NCBI GenBank assembly: GCA_013288555.1
Contig: JABDBQ010000023.1
Coordinates: forward strand, 1-39,397
Length of the DNA: 39,397 nucleotides
Direction of reading: 5' to 3'
Source of the DNA: Bacteroidota bacterium
GTDB taxonomy: Bacteria > Bacteroidota > Bacteroidia > CAILMK01
Under the pieces are notes generated by a model, which searched no databases, was not told the DNA's origin, and worked only from the letters and a program-made list of their open reading frames with translations. Below are positions 1-11,200 of this stretch, one piece after another; position 1 is the first letter of the stretch; every line of letters starts with the position of its first letter. The position numbers and the translations under genes were made by a program.

Positions 1-110
1 TCCGCAAAGAGAAGGGTATAAGGTTGTTTTTAGAGGCGCTCTTTTGTCGCGAAGGGAAGAAAAAGCTGAAAATCAACAAGATTCAAAATCAGCCCGGCTA
101 AAAATTTAAC
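1..110 (+). other. possible 3' end of an upstream gene (unresolved)
   Basis: Two plus-strand frames are open from the window edge. One ends at a TGA at 68-70 (tail reads GYKVVFRGALLSRREEKS). The other ends at a TAA at 108-110 (tail basic and Gln/Ser-rich). I cannot tell which, if either, is real and recognise no family. Bases 111-213 are AT-rich, with a T10-type run near 115-124, and hold no gene I can support; this is the leader of the large gene starting at 214. No convincing TAnnTTTG promoter was found there. Confidence 0.25.
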
Positions 111-213
111 CATGATTTTTTTTTTAAATCTTTTTACTTTATGAAAAAAGCATTATTTTTGACGCGTCTGTACTAATACATACGCAAATAATTACATTCT
201 AAAAAAAAATATC

Positions 214-3200
214 ATGAAGGATTTTCTACTCAAGGCTTCAAAACGATTGTCGATTTTAATCGCCTCAATTTGCTTGTTTTCCGCCCATTCTGCCATGGCC
301 GGCGGCATGTCTGGTACCTATACTATAGGGTCGAGCGGTACGTATACAAGTTTTTCAGCAGCGGCCTCTGCTCTTTCAACAAATGGTGTAAGTGGTGCAG
401 TTATTTTCAAAGTATCCGCGGGAACATATACCGAGCAGGTTTCTATCGGTAGTATTACCGGTGCCAGCGCAACGAATACCATTACATTTAAAGGACAAAG
501 TGACAGCTCTCAAGTAATCCTTACCAGTGCTTCTTCTTCATCAAGCAGTACAAATTATACGTTGGAGTTAAATGGGTCAAAATATGTTATCGTAGACCAC
601 ATCACAATCACGCGGACGGGAACAGCTACTTATGGTACAGCCGTGGCTTTAGATGGCAATACAAAATACTGTAGTTTTACAAGTGACCTGGTCAGTGGCA
701 CTGTAAACCCAAATACCAGCGGTGCAGTTACCGGAAATATTGGCGCAATCAATTCTACAGGGGCAGATTCTTTTGACATCTTTAATGGAAACAGGATCAA
801 AAACGGGGGAAATGGAATTGATATGGCAGGTACTAATTATGGATATTCCAATTCTATTACAAACAATATATTTGACACTTCAGGACAAGCTGGAATCTAT
901 GCAGCAAATTCAGAAATTGATATGCTTATAAAAGGCAATACCTTTAACATGGGCGCCTTCCCATCCAGTGTTTCCCATCAGATTTCATATGGTATCAGGA
1001 TTGTATCTGCCCAGGGATTTCAAATTCTAAAAAATAAGATTTATTCCAGTGCTACAGCTGCAACCGTTCGCAGTATCAATCCTTACAGTTGCACAGCAGA
1101 CGGAAGTGGTAACAGAAATCTTCTTGCCGATAATTATATCTGGATCAGTGGCGGAACATCGGCTTCTACAGCATTAGCGCTTTATGGCACGAGCTCTGTT
1201 GACGTCGTATTTAATAACATATTGGTTACATCTTCGTTAGCCAAAAGCTCATGCATATTTTTTAATACCAGCTTTAGTGCCACAAGTGTAAATTTAGAAG
1301 ACAATAATTTAGACATTGCAGGTGGTACCGGATACTGTATTGATGCGGAATATCCTGCTTCAGGCTCGGGAACCATTTCAGGGATTACTACAAGCGATTA
1401 TAATAATTTTTATACAAACGCTACGTATTTAACCTTTTTTGGAGGTAGCAGTAGTTCAAACCAATATGCTACATTAGCCGCTTACCAATCAGGATCCGGG
1501 TTTGATGCACATTCAATCAGTGTTAATCCCAATTATACCAGTAATACAATTCTTAAATCAACTAATGTGTTGCTTGCTAAAGCAGGAATTAAATTTTCTG
1601 CAGTAACCGATGATATTAATGGAAATTCAAGGAATAACCCACCATGTATTGGTGCAAATGAGTTTGTACCTGTGAGCGGGGATGCAGGTATTTCAGCTGT
1701 TACAGCTCCCGCTTCAGCATTTTGTACAGGATCTTATCATGTAAAAGTTACACTTAGTGACTTTGGTACAGATACTTTGAGAAAGTGCACTATATTGTGG
1801 AGTGTGAACGGGGTTTCACAATCAAATGATAGTTCTACTGCCAAAATTGCTCCAAGCGGTAATCTAACCGTTGATCTTGGAAGTTTCAATTTTAAAGCAG
1901 GATCAGCAGTTATCAAAGCATGGACAAGCAAGCCGAATGGAGGTACTGATGGTAATAACAATAACGATACGACAAGCGTTACTGTAACTGTTTATGGACT
2001 TCCTGCCGCCAATGCAGGATCATCAGCTAATATTTGCCCTGGATCATCAGATTCAATCGGGGCGGCGGCAGTAGCAGGAAGCACTTATAGCTGGAGCAGT
2101 AGCCCTTCAGGCTTCAGTTCTACATTGTCTAAAGTATCGGTTACACCAAGTTCCACTTCAACAACCTACACATTAACGGAAACCAGTAGTCATGGATGTA
2201 CCAATTCAAATAGCGTTACTTTAGTTCAAACATTACCTGCAGCGGCAACCATTTCCAGCACTACGGTTTGCTCGGGAAGTCCGATATCTATAGGCGCAAC
2301 AGCTGTGGCTGGCAGTACCTATTCCTGGATAAGCAGTCCTTCAGGGTTTACATCTACATTAGCAAACCCAACTGCCAGTCCAACAACAACAACAACTTAT
2401 ACTATTACTGAAACGAGTGTTTACGGATGCCAGGCTTCAAATTCACTTACACTTACAGTTATTGCGCTTCCTGCGACGCCAGGTGCAGGCAGTAATGCCA
2501 ATATATGCGCCGGTAATACTATTAAGATAGGAGCTTCTTCATCTGCAGGTTTAACTTATTCATGGGCAAGCAGTCCTTCAGGCTTCAGCTCTACATCATC
2601 AAGTGCATATGTTTCGCCATCTGGCACTACAACATATAGTGTTATTGCAACCTCAACTTCAACTTCATGCGCTTCTTTACCTGCTTCTGTAACCATCACT
2701 GTAAACCCACTTCCAGCTGCAGCCGCAGGATCAAATGCAGCGGTTTGTTCTGGTAATGGTGCAACCATTGGCGCCACGGCCGTAGCCGGTGATAATTATT
2801 CATGGACAAGTGTTCCTTCGGGTTATTCTTCAACAGCTGCTACTGCATCTGTTAGCCCAACGGCATCTACAGTATATTATGTGACAGAAAGCAATCCTTC
2901 TACAGGTTGTTCAAATACAAATTCAGTTTTGATAACTGTGAATCCGCTGCCAGCTGCATATACAGGCTCTAATGCTTCTCTATGTTCAGGTTCTCCCACT
3001 ACAACTATAGGCGGTACATCAGTATCAGGCAACACCTATTCATGGTCACCAAATACTTATTTGAACTCCGCTACCGTATCTAACCCTACGGTTACTTTAG
3101 GTGGAACAACGACTTATACATTAACAGAAAAAATATCAGCCACGGGTTGTTCCAAATCAAATAGTGTAACGCTCACATTAAATACAAGCCCTGCGGGTAA

Positions 3201-5628
3201 TGCCGGTGTAAGCCAGGCTTTATGTTTCGGAAATTCAACGACTCTAGGGTCAGGAGCCACAACCGGTGTTTCTGGTAGCACCTATTCATGGTCACCTGCT
3301 ACCGGTTTGAGTTCAGCAACGATCTTCAATCCAGTAGCAAAACCAGCAAGCACTACTACTTATGCAATGACTGAAACTGTTACTTCTACCGGATGTAAAA
3401 CAACAAATGTTGTAACCGTTACAGTTAACGCATTACCTGCAGCCTATATTGGCGGTACATCCGCGACCTCTGTCTGCGCGGGTACATCTTATTCATTAGG
3501 TGGTACACCTGTTTCCGGAAGTTTATATTCCTGGACCAGCAGCCCTTCAGGATTTACTTCTTCAATCGCAAATCCAAATGCAAGTCCTGCTGTAGCGACA
3601 ACATATACTTTGGTGGAAACCAATGCTTCTACAGGATGCTCAAATTCGAACTCTGTTGCTATTGGCATCACATCGCTTCCTGTGGCAAATGTTTCAACTA
3701 CTGCCATTTGCGCAGGTACCAATGGTGTTGTTGTTGCTAACAATACGACATCTACCGAAGTATTTAAATGGTATTATAATGGCTCAGTTTTAAAGAATCA
3801 AACAGGATTCAGGGTTATTACGGCCAACGGAGGTGCTTACCAGGTTAATATTACTGATAACAGTACCGGTTGTAGCAATATGTCGAACGTAGCCACGCTT
3901 GTCGTGAATGCATTACCAAGTGCAAATGTGAAAGCCCTTCAGGCTACCACACAATGCCAGGGTGACAGTGTTCCAATGGTTGCTCCACTTGATTCTTATG
4001 ATGTATATCAGTGGACTAACAATGGCAACCCTATAAGTGGTGCCACAGGGTACATGTATTCTGCAAAACAGTCAGGTGCTTACCAGGTGACGGTTACATC
4101 TTCAGTAACAACATGTTCCAATACTTCTACAGCTTTACCCGTAACGGTTAATCCTATTCCGAATGTGCCATTCAACGTTCCTGGAAAAACCACAATTTGT
4201 GATGGTCAGGATGTATTAATGAATACGTCTCAGCAGACAGGTGTTACATACACCTGGTATAATGGTACTACTGCCATTGCCGGTACGGATTCCAACTATT
4301 ATGGTGCGAAATCTACAGGTAATTACAGCGTACTGGTAACTTTTGATTCTACCGGCTGTTCTGCCATGTCTACCCCTGTTTCAGTAACCGTACTGGCATT
4401 ACCACAAACAAATATTGCTGCACTGGGAAACAAGAATCTTTGTCCGGGTGCCAGCGTATTACTTGTGGCTGACCCAGCTTCAGGCAACAGCTACAGATGG
4501 GAGAATGGAAGTTCTTATATTGCTGGTGCTTCAAGTGATACCTTTTCAACAAGCCAGGCCGGCTCATATGCTGTAACTGTTACAAACAGCGTAGGTTGCA
4601 GCGCTACCTCATCTCCTGTTTCTGTAACGGCAGCACTACATCCTACAGTTACCATAAACAGACCTTCGGCTACAACTTTCTGCCAGAGCACAATTATGCT
4701 TACAGTTAATGATACCGAAGCTGCTTCTTTCCAATGGTGGAAAGATGGTTCACCAATCAGCGGTGCCACAGGTGACAGCCTGATCGTAAACCAAACAGGA
4801 TTTTATGCAGTAATGGTTCAGGGAACTGTGACATGTACAGCTATGGATACCATTGGTATTACTGACAATCCAACTCCTGCCGCCATGTTCTCTGTTTCAA
4901 GAGATTCAGTTTGCTTTGGTAATGGTATTAATTTCTACAATCAGTCTACACTTTCTTCAGGTAATATGATTTATACCTGGACAACCGGTGATGGCGATAC
5001 ATCATTTAGTGCCAACATCTCCCACAATTATGCAAAACCAGGCAGTTATAATGTAAAATTGAATGTTGCTGCTTCTACAGGTTGCAATGCCACTGCTTCT
5101 CAATCAGTAGTTGTATTGCCGATTACAAAAAGTGCATTCAATGTGACTCCTGAAGGTGACAGACGCCTTGGTTTCAAAGCCGTTGACACAACAGGTTCAA
5201 CTTATGTATGGAGCTATGGTGACAGCACTTTCGGTACTGGATATAATGGATACCACATGTACAGCAGAGATGGTAAATTTAATATTACCCTTACTGCAAT
5301 CAATGCTAACGGATGTGTGACTTCAACAACAAGTTCTGAAATTATTATCCTGAGCGGTTTTGGTCAGGTAAGCAGCGAAAATCTGAACATCAATATATTC
5401 CCGAATCCATTTACTACGCAAACAAACGTTCAATACAACCTGAACGAAAGTTCAATGGTACAAATTGACGTTTATGACATGAATGGAAGGGCAGTAGCTC
5501 ATGTTGACAATAGCATGCAATCAGCAGGAAATCACAATTATGTTTTCAACGGGCCAAACCCTGGAATCTATTTTGTGAAAATGATCGTTGGTGGACAGCA
5601 GTTTGTTAACAGGATCGTTCAGCAATAA
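214..5628 (+). CDS. giant secreted repeat protein, type IX secretion cargo (beta-helix, Ig-like/PKD repeats)
   Basis: A 1804-residue protein with an N-terminal signal peptide (basic start, hydrophobic core, cleavage near SAMAGG, residue ~30). Residues ~30-480 look like a right-handed beta-helix: repeated N/G/T-rich strands ending in the CIGANEF-type motif that often closes such helices. A CARDB-like stretch follows (~490-595). Residues ~596-1553 hold twelve tandem ~80-residue Ig-like units separated by LPxA linkers, each with two cysteines (an early C-x-G and a late GC). Two PKD-like units follow (~1554-1636 and ~1637-1718; the first has WTTGDGDTSFSANISHNYAKPG-like features, i.e. xGDGxxS and HxYxxPGxY). 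Residues ~1719-1804 are a T9SS type A sorting domain (NIFPNPFTTQTNV, YDMNGR, GIYFVKM). Expected fate: Sec export, T9SS translocation, cleavage of the tail and attachment to or release from the surface. Adhesin or matrix role is inference. It is monocistronic, with a strong terminator directly behind it. Confidence 0.9.
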   Translation: MKDFLLKASKRLSILIASICLFSAHSAMAGGMSGTYTIGSSGTYTSFSAAASALSTNGVSGAVIFKVSAGTYTEQVSIGSITGASATNTITFKGQSDSSQVILTSASSSSSSTNYTLELNGSKYVIVDHITITRTGTATYGTAVALDGNTKYCSFTSDLVSGTVNPNTSGAVTGNIGAINSTGADSFDIFNGNRIKNGGNGIDMAGTNYGYSNSITNNIFDTSGQAGIYAANSEIDMLIKGNTFNMGAFPSSVSHQISYGIRIVSAQGFQILKNKIYSSATAATVRSINPYSCTADGSGNRNLLADNYIWISGGTSASTALALYGTSSVDVVFNNILVTSSLAKSSCIFFNTSFSATSVNLEDNNLDIAGGTGYCIDAEYPASGSGTISGITTSDYNNFYTNATYLTFFGGSSSSNQYATLAAYQSGSGFDAHSISVNPNYTSNTILKSTNVLLAKAGIKFSAVTDDINGNSRNNPPCIGANEFVPVSGDAGISAVTAPASAFCTGSYHVKVTLSDFGTDTLRKCTILWSVNGVSQSNDSSTAKIAPSGNLTVDLGSFNFKAGSAVIKAWTSKPNGGTDGNNNNDTTSVTVTVYGLPAANAGSSANICPGSSDSIGAAAVAGSTYSWSSSPSGFSSTLSKVSVTPSSTSTTYTLTETSSHGCTNSNSVTLVQTLPAAATISSTTVCSGSPISIGATAVAGSTYSWISSPSGFTSTLANPTASPTTTTTYTITETSVYGCQASNSLTLTVIALPATPGAGSNANICAGNTIKIGASSSAGLTYSWASSPSGFSSTSSSAYVSPSGTTTYSVIATSTSTSCASLPASVTITVNPLPAAAAGSNAAVCSGNGATIGATAVAGDNYSWTSVPSGYSSTAATASVSPTASTVYYVTESNPSTGCSNTNSVLITVNPLPAAYTGSNASLCSGSPTTTIGGTSVSGNTYSWSPNTYLNSATVSNPTVTLGGTTTYTLTEKISATGCSKSNSVTLTLNTSPAGNAGVSQALCFGNSTTLGSGATTGVSGSTYSWSPATGLSSATIFNPVAKPASTTTYAMTETVTSTGCKTTNVVTVTVNALPAAYIGGTSATSVCAGTSYSLGGTPVSGSLYSWTSSPSGFTSSIANPNASPAVATTYTLVETNASTGCSNSNSVAIGITSLPVANVSTTAICAGTNGVVVANNTTSTEVFKWYYNGSVLKNQTGFRVITANGGAYQVNITDNSTGCSNMSNVATLVVNALPSANVKALQATTQCQGDSVPMVAPLDSYDVYQWTNNGNPISGATGYMYSAKQSGAYQVTVTSSVTTCSNTSTALPVTVNPIPNVPFNVPGKTTICDGQDVLMNTSQQTGVTYTWYNGTTAIAGTDSNYYGAKSTGNYSVLVTFDSTGCSAMSTPVSVTVLALPQTNIAALGNKNLCPGASVLLVADPASGNSYRWENGSSYIAGASSDTFSTSQAGSYAVTVTNSVGCSATSSPVSVTAALHPTVTINRPSATTFCQSTIMLTVNDTEAASFQWWKDGSPISGATGDSLIVNQTGFYAVMVQGTVTCTAMDTIGITDNPTPAAMFSVSRDSVCFGNGINFYNQSTLSSGNMIYTWTTGDGDTSFSANISHNYAKPGSYNVKLNVAASTGCNATASQSVVVLPITKSAFNVTPEGDRRLGFKAVDTTGSTYVWSYGDSTFGTGYNGYHMYSRDGKFNITLTAINANGCVTSTTSSEIIILSGFGQVSSENLNINIFPNPFTTQTNVQYNLNESSMVQIDVYDMNGRAVAHVDNSMQSAGNHNYVFNGPNPGIYFVKMIVGGQQFVNRIVQQ

Positions 5629-5659
5629 TTATAATCACAAACAAACCTTTTTATTTGAT

Positions 5660-5691
5660 AAAAGCCCTGCAGCAATGCGGGGCTTTTTTTT
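5660..5691 (+). terminator. Rho-independent terminator of the giant secreted protein
   Basis: An 11-bp stem (AAAAGCCCTGC pairing with GCGGGGCTTTT, one T-G wobble) with a 6-base loop, followed by an unbroken T run, 32 bases after the stop codon at 5628. It fits a classical intrinsic terminator for the plus-strand gene. Confidence 0.85.
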
Positions 5692-5918
5692 ATGGTTCCA
5701 GGCATACGAAGGGGTCAGGACTACTCTCGAGTTTTTGCCTCTAAATCTCCTAAAGGAGACTTACGATTTGTGCTGGTTTCATTATTGTAGCTTTTACTCA
5801 CAATTGCAAATTATTCAGATAGTTCCCTTTAGTGTCAGGGGAAATTTGCGAGTACTCTCTTGTGCGATTTTCAACATCCGAACTTTTAGTCGGAAGCAAA
5901 TATTCTGATAGTTCTCCA
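5692..5918. repeat. gene-free spacer with degenerate intergenic repeats
   Basis: This spacer lies between two convergent genes. It contains a 12-bp palindrome (CTCCTAAAGGAG) inside a sequence resembling the 'aaatctcctaaaggagactt' type intergenic repeat that I recall from Bacteroidota genomes. It also has two imperfect direct copies of ~25 bp (near 5806 and near 5896; both contain the pattern ATTC-GATAGTTC). An open frame runs through it but crosses the terminator and has no recognisable protein character, so I do not call a gene. Confidence 0.35.
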
Positions 5919-8270
5919 TTAAAACGGATATCCAATCCCAATATTCAATACAAGGTTGTTTGTCCGCCATGATGAATTGCCCGGTTCAATTTTATCAATG
6001 ATCCAATAATTGCCATTGGTTGGATAAGCCTTCCTGAACGGGATACCAATGTCAAAACGCAACACAAAATATGAGGCATCAACCCGAAGACCAACACCGC
6101 TGCCAACGGCTATTTGTTTGTAAAAGGTATTAATGTTGAACTTGCCGCCCGGGCGGGATGTGTCATTATTCACAAGCCATATATTGCCTGCATCTGTAAA
6201 AATGGCGCCCTTAAATACGCCGCTGATTGGGAAACGGTATTCTATATTGCCCTCAATTTTAATATCTCCAACCTGATCAATAAACAAGCTATTGTTATTA
6301 GCAGGTAGCTGGTAACTTCCCGGACCCAGGAATCCCGGTAAAAAGGCACGCACACTGTTATTGCCACCCGCAAAGAACTCTTTTATATATGGTAGCGAGC
6401 TTGAATTGCCATAAGGCAGCCCAATACCGGCAAATAAGCGGGTTACAAGTCTTTCTTCCTTTGCTGAAATATTGACATAATGCCTAAGCTCCAGCGTACC
6501 CAGGGCGTATTGAGAATAAGGTACACCGGCTATTTCGTTTGGATATTCAGAAGTAGGAGCGTGGGCAGCGATTCCAGATTGTACCAGGCCAAGTAGATTG
6601 CCTGAAACGTCAGCAGAACCCTTGAAGAAGATATCATATTTGCGGCCAGGCAAATCCTGTGTATTGTATGTGTATGAATAATAGCTTCCTATTACAAACT
6701 GGGTGGCAAAACTTCTCTTTAATGAAGTATATACATTTTCAAGACTGTCAAAGGCCCTGGAAGTCTGGCCGAGTTTAAGATAATCGATAACGATTGGGTC
6801 TAAAACATGCGAAACTGTTTCAGACTGGTTCCATTTGTAGCCTGCCGTAAAATTGAATGTATTGAGATTGTAATAATTGATCTCCGCAAGCTTTTGATAT
6901 CCCAGTTTTATTTCTGTTTTTGGCACAAAACGCGTAGGAGGGTTCAAAATAATGAATGGTGTAATAAATCGAGGGATATCAAGTGTGACATCTCCTCCAA
7001 AAGTAACGGTCGCCTGGCCATTGACAAGACCTGTGAACCGGGCCAACACAGAAGTGTTGAGATTAAAAGTCAGCGATTCAGCCCCTCTGAAAACATTGCG
7101 GTCCTTTAAACTTAGATTGAACAGGGGGCCGGCATAACCATCAGACTCTGATACAATTTTAAATTCCGGCCGTATAGAGTTTTGGGGCAAGGGGGTTAAA
7201 TAAATATATGTATCGAGTTTCCCTGTCTTTTTCAAAGTATCCAGGGCCTTGAATTTGATATTGACAAATTTGTATGCCCCAATGCGCATGAGCCTGTTTA
7301 GCGTTATATCATAATCTGAAAATGTATAGGCGGAATCCTTTTCGAGATATATAGATTTTACAATAATGTCAGGTCTATAAGTCTCAAGATTTCCTATATA
7401 AATATAACCGTCTACAATGGCTGTATCCGTCCTGTATTTTGAGCTGTCCTGGAATAAGGCATGATTTGCATATACATAAATATTATTTAGGGTATAAATC
7501 CTCGTTGCCTGACGGGGCACATGCTTTTTAATTTGGACGTACACGTCAACCTGGTGATCGCCGGCTGTTGTGTCCACCTTAAAAATAATGTCTTCGGGTG
7601 TAAAATAGTAGAGGCCTTGCTCTTTCATGGCTATATTTATGCGTTCTCTTTCTTTTTTCAATGAATCAAGATTGTACTGCATATCGGGCCGGATGATGGA
7701 TTCATCTTTGGTATTGTATACCAGTTTATTGATAGAACTATCTTTGGCCGGGAAGACGATTTTGCGATATTTATAGGGTCTGTCTATTTTAACAAAATAT
7801 GCCATCCTTACTTTGCGGTCTTTCAGTTCCATTATTTTTGAATACACTTCAGGATTGAAATAGCCCCTGTTTTCGAGGTGGTTTTTCAAAATATCTTCGT
7901 TGTTTTTGGGTGATACCCTGCTAAAGAGAACCGGCGGTTCGCCCAGGCTGGTTTTAATGAGGTGTTTTAATCCTTTTTCTTTTTTTGTGGCGGCAATATT
8001 GTAAAACCAGAGTTTTGCCCTGGCTATGCCAAGCAGCTTGGTGTTTGGTTTTGGCCTTGTAACCAAAATAAGCTCATTCTGCAATGCCTTTTGTTTTGTG
8101 AAAGACATGGTGCCACTATCAGGGATCACATGTACTTCAGAACCCACATAGAGTTTTTCCCCCGCTGGCAGGTACTTGGTTCCGCTACACGATACAAGCA
8201 ATATGGAACAAGCAGCAAAGCCTATGTAAAAGAAGTTATGGATATTTTTTGATGATTTAATTAATGACAT
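5919..8270 (-). CDS. tamL: Omp85-family outer-membrane assembly lipoprotein, TamA/TamL type
   Basis: A 783-residue outer-membrane protein. The N-terminus (hydrophobic stretch ending LLVSCSG) is a lipoprotein signal with the lipid-bearing Cys at about residue 28, as in the Bacteroidota TamL variants of TamA rather than a plain signal peptide. POTRA-like alpha/beta segments occupy roughly residues 40-380. The C-terminal half is a 16-strand-type beta barrel with Omp85 landmarks: FFAGGNNSVRAFLPGFLGPG (the VRGF-like strand, here VRAF), FTDAGNIW, and a terminal aromatic strand ending GIGYPF. By family it partners TamB to move or insert outer-membrane proteins or lipids. It sits 8 bases downstream of tamB on the same strand, so the two are almost certainly co-transcribed and act as one complex. 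The family call is firm; the TamL sub-assignment rests on the lipobox and the pairing. Confidence 0.88.
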   Translation of the reverse strand: MSLIKSSKNIHNFFYIGFAACSILLVSCSGTKYLPAGEKLYVGSEVHVIPDSGTMSFTKQKALQNELILVTRPKPNTKLLGIARAKLWFYNIAATKKEKGLKHLIKTSLGEPPVLFSRVSPKNNEDILKNHLENRGYFNPEVYSKIMELKDRKVRMAYFVKIDRPYKYRKIVFPAKDSSINKLVYNTKDESIIRPDMQYNLDSLKKERERINIAMKEQGLYYFTPEDIIFKVDTTAGDHQVDVYVQIKKHVPRQATRIYTLNNIYVYANHALFQDSSKYRTDTAIVDGYIYIGNLETYRPDIIVKSIYLEKDSAYTFSDYDITLNRLMRIGAYKFVNIKFKALDTLKKTGKLDTYIYLTPLPQNSIRPEFKIVSESDGYAGPLFNLSLKDRNVFRGAESLTFNLNTSVLARFTGLVNGQATVTFGGDVTLDIPRFITPFIILNPPTRFVPKTEIKLGYQKLAEINYYNLNTFNFTAGYKWNQSETVSHVLDPIVIDYLKLGQTSRAFDSLENVYTSLKRSFATQFVIGSYYSYTYNTQDLPGRKYDIFFKGSADVSGNLLGLVQSGIAAHAPTSEYPNEIAGVPYSQYALGTLELRHYVNISAKEERLVTRLFAGIGLPYGNSSSLPYIKEFFAGGNNSVRAFLPGFLGPGSYQLPANNNSLFIDQVGDIKIEGNIEYRFPISGVFKGAIFTDAGNIWLVNNDTSRPGGKFNINTFYKQIAVGSGVGLRVDASYFVLRFDIGIPFRKAYPTNGNYWIIDKIEPGNSSWRTNNLVLNIGIGYPF

Positions 8271-8278
8271 GAATTGCG

Positions 8279-11200
8279 CTACTTTGGACCCGGTTGAATA
8301 ACAGGTTGATCAGGATTGGTTTTTGCTGTGCTTTTTGGTTTGTCAAACATGGTGTTAAAGCTGTCAAAGTCCTTTACAAAAATAAGCCCCGCACCTGTTT
8401 GTACGATCTGACCCTCAATGAGCCCGGCATATGTATTATCCCTGAAAACGGTAACTCTGTAGCGGCCATCTTTGGTAAGCATGTATTCAATAGAAATGTC
8501 GCTCACCGCCTGGTTTGAAGGTGTGGATTCCGGATGTAATTTGTCAACGCCTACCACATCAACCTGACCTCCGAGGTTCACTGCCAGCCGGTCTTTCAGA
8601 AATTGTTGCTGCAGGGTAGCTTTAAATTCATTGGTAAGGACAGGGTTCCCCGTTGAATAATCGTCATAAGACCTTACATCAAAGCTCAATGACCCGTGTT
8701 TTAATAATTTTGATGAAAGGTTATTGAGCTGCTGGCTTATAAGCTCACTTACACTTGTAAATGCCAGGGACTGAGCAATATTCGGCTGATCGGATTGAAA
8801 CGGGTTCTCATCAATCAAACGATCGAGAACAAGCAATGCAAAGACTTGTTTGTTGACTTCAGATTTGTCCAGTTCCATTTCGGTAAGTCTTTCAACCACC
8901 GCCCCCGCAAAAGCAGCCTTATCCAGGTCATTAAGCGTAATATCCATATCCAGGTCCGGTTTTTTAATAGATCCGGTCATTTTCAGCAATACCTGGAACC
9001 TGAGCTGTTCGAGATATTGGTTGCGCTCCTGTGGGGTAAGTGAAGTCAGTTCAGGCTCGAGAATAGGAAGCGGGGCTGCCCTGGTTTCATATATAGCGGT
9101 CAGGTTCATGTCGGCTTCCATGGGTGAGCCAAGCCAGGTGATGCTTCCTCCCGGCTGGATGGTGAACCTTCTTTTTATAAAATCATAGAAAGTAAGCTGG
9201 TAACTTCCTTCGAGTATTTCATATCTTCCCGTAAGGGTAAGCGTTCCATCGGTGCGCATGCCCATGCTCAGGGTTCCGGCGCCTTTTACATCAAGGTAAT
9301 CACCTGCTTCAGGATCTACGATCACTTTTAAGCGGGCATCTTTATCCACTTCGATATTGGACGTCATTTCCATCCCTTTTATTTCAGTTTGCTGCGTGGT
9401 ATCAAGGCGCTTATGCTTGTAGAGGATCGCATTTCGGGGGCGGTTTATATCGGAAAAAAACAAGATGCCTTTGGTGGATTCTAATTCCGGCTCATTGCCC
9501 GGAAGCACCACAGTCATAAAAGTCCCCTTTTCAAGGTGCGCATTTACGTCTATAACAGGTGCGCCTAAATTCCCTTTAACAGAAACCTGGCTTGTGGCGA
9601 TGAGCTTGCCATAAAAGAGAGATCCCTTCTTGTCAGGGCTGTTAAGCGCCAGGAAATGATCGGTTTTTACACTTAAATTGTATGTAAAGTTGCTAAAGTA
9701 TTTGGTATAAATATACCCGTTTACAATTGCCTTATTGTTTGCAGAATCTGAAATTTTGAAATCATCGAATTCTATATTGGATGTATTGAAGAGGATATTA
9801 TTATCGTCCAGTTTATAATGGGTGTTGAGGTAATCAAGAGTAAATTCGGCCCCTTGAAAATGCATTCTGCCTGTAATATTAAGGTTATCCGTATTCCCGC
9901 TCAAAAGAAGCTTCCCTTTTAATTTTCCTGCAAGGTCACTCAACTCTCCAGTAACAAAAGGAGCAATTGTTTTCATAGTCAGGCTGTTAATATCGGTTTC
10001 AAAATTTAAATCCGGTTTTTTGCTGTCTGTCCCATAATAGCCTTTTAGAGACGCATCATTGCCATGCCCTGATACGACAATAGCAGCATCATACCTGTTT
10101 TTACCACTGTTATCCGCAGTAATGTTTACATTCCCAATGCTGTCCGCTTTATAAGAAAAATCATTCACGGCAAGCTTGAAATTAAACTTTAAATCCTGCA
10201 TTACATTTTCTAGTGTGATATTCCCATTTACCGTGCCGCCTGCAAAAAGTGTATCTTTCTTCAGCCAGCCTGTAACATCAGCCAGGTTAAAATCCTTGAA
10301 ATCAACATGCATGGTAGAGCCTGCATTGCCGGATGCTGAGGAATTAATAAGGAGCCTGCTTTTTTTATGTAACAAAACAAGATCATGAATCTTGATGTCG
10401 TTCCCGATCCTTATGACGTTGTCTGCACTCACTGGCCAGGGCTCGTAATTGATGATAACGCCTTTTGGAAGAAGATTAACATCAATTTCATCATTGATCG
10501 ACCTTAATACTGCAGCCATCATAAATGCCGTTTTACCACTATCATCTTTAACACTTATAGTTGTACCTACACTATCATTCTGAATTTTCCCCTTTAAATC
10601 AATGTTTTTGAGAAGTATACCGGCATTCAGTTTCTTCAGGCTAACGTTGTAATTTAGTTTTGTTGGATCGGAAATCACATCTGCTACAAGGCTATCGAAT
10701 GTAACATTATCGTACTCTATTTCAGGTATCTGGATATTTAATTTAATAATGCCCGCGCGGCTGTCATAATAACCATTTATTGGCCCGGTGGCCAGTTTTT
10801 GGATTTTGGGATAAAAGACATCCGTGATCAGGTCTGTTCTTCCGATGTCGATATGAAACCGGAATTTTTGGGCGGTGTAGTCCTCTAACGATGTGTTAGG
10901 TAATTTGAAATATTTATTGAGATGTGCTTCCAAAACCGTAGGCAACTGGCTCACCCGCACCGTACCCGTAAAATCAGCATTGATAAAATCAGAACGGATG
11001 CTAATGCTGTCATTGTTTCCATGCGTGGCAGTAAAGAAAGCAAAATTCCGTATCGGATAAGTTTTGGTGTTTTTTACAATTACAACATTGGTTATGCCCG
11101 CTGTCCCGTTGATATCACGCGCTTTGTTTTCGGTTATATTAGCCTTTATAACCCCCTTGAACCTGAAGTCACTATCCATTAAATGAAGGGCCTTCAAGTC

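Noticed and set aside
141..176. Tiny frame encoding MKKALFLTRLY upstream of the giant gene, a possible leader peptide
   Set aside because: Eleven codons, no ribosome-binding signal, no attenuator-like structure after it; AT-rich DNA easily yields this by chance.
1999..4872. Regularly spaced repeats that could suggest a CRISPR-like or DNA-level array
   Set aside because: Repeats are ~240 bases, in frame, and similar mainly at the protein level (Ig-like domains); there are no short identical repeats with unique spacers.
5588..5908. A 106-codon plus-strand frame overlapping the end of the giant gene
   Set aside because: It starts inside the 3' end of another gene, runs through an intrinsic terminator and a repeat-derived spacer, and has no protein-like features.
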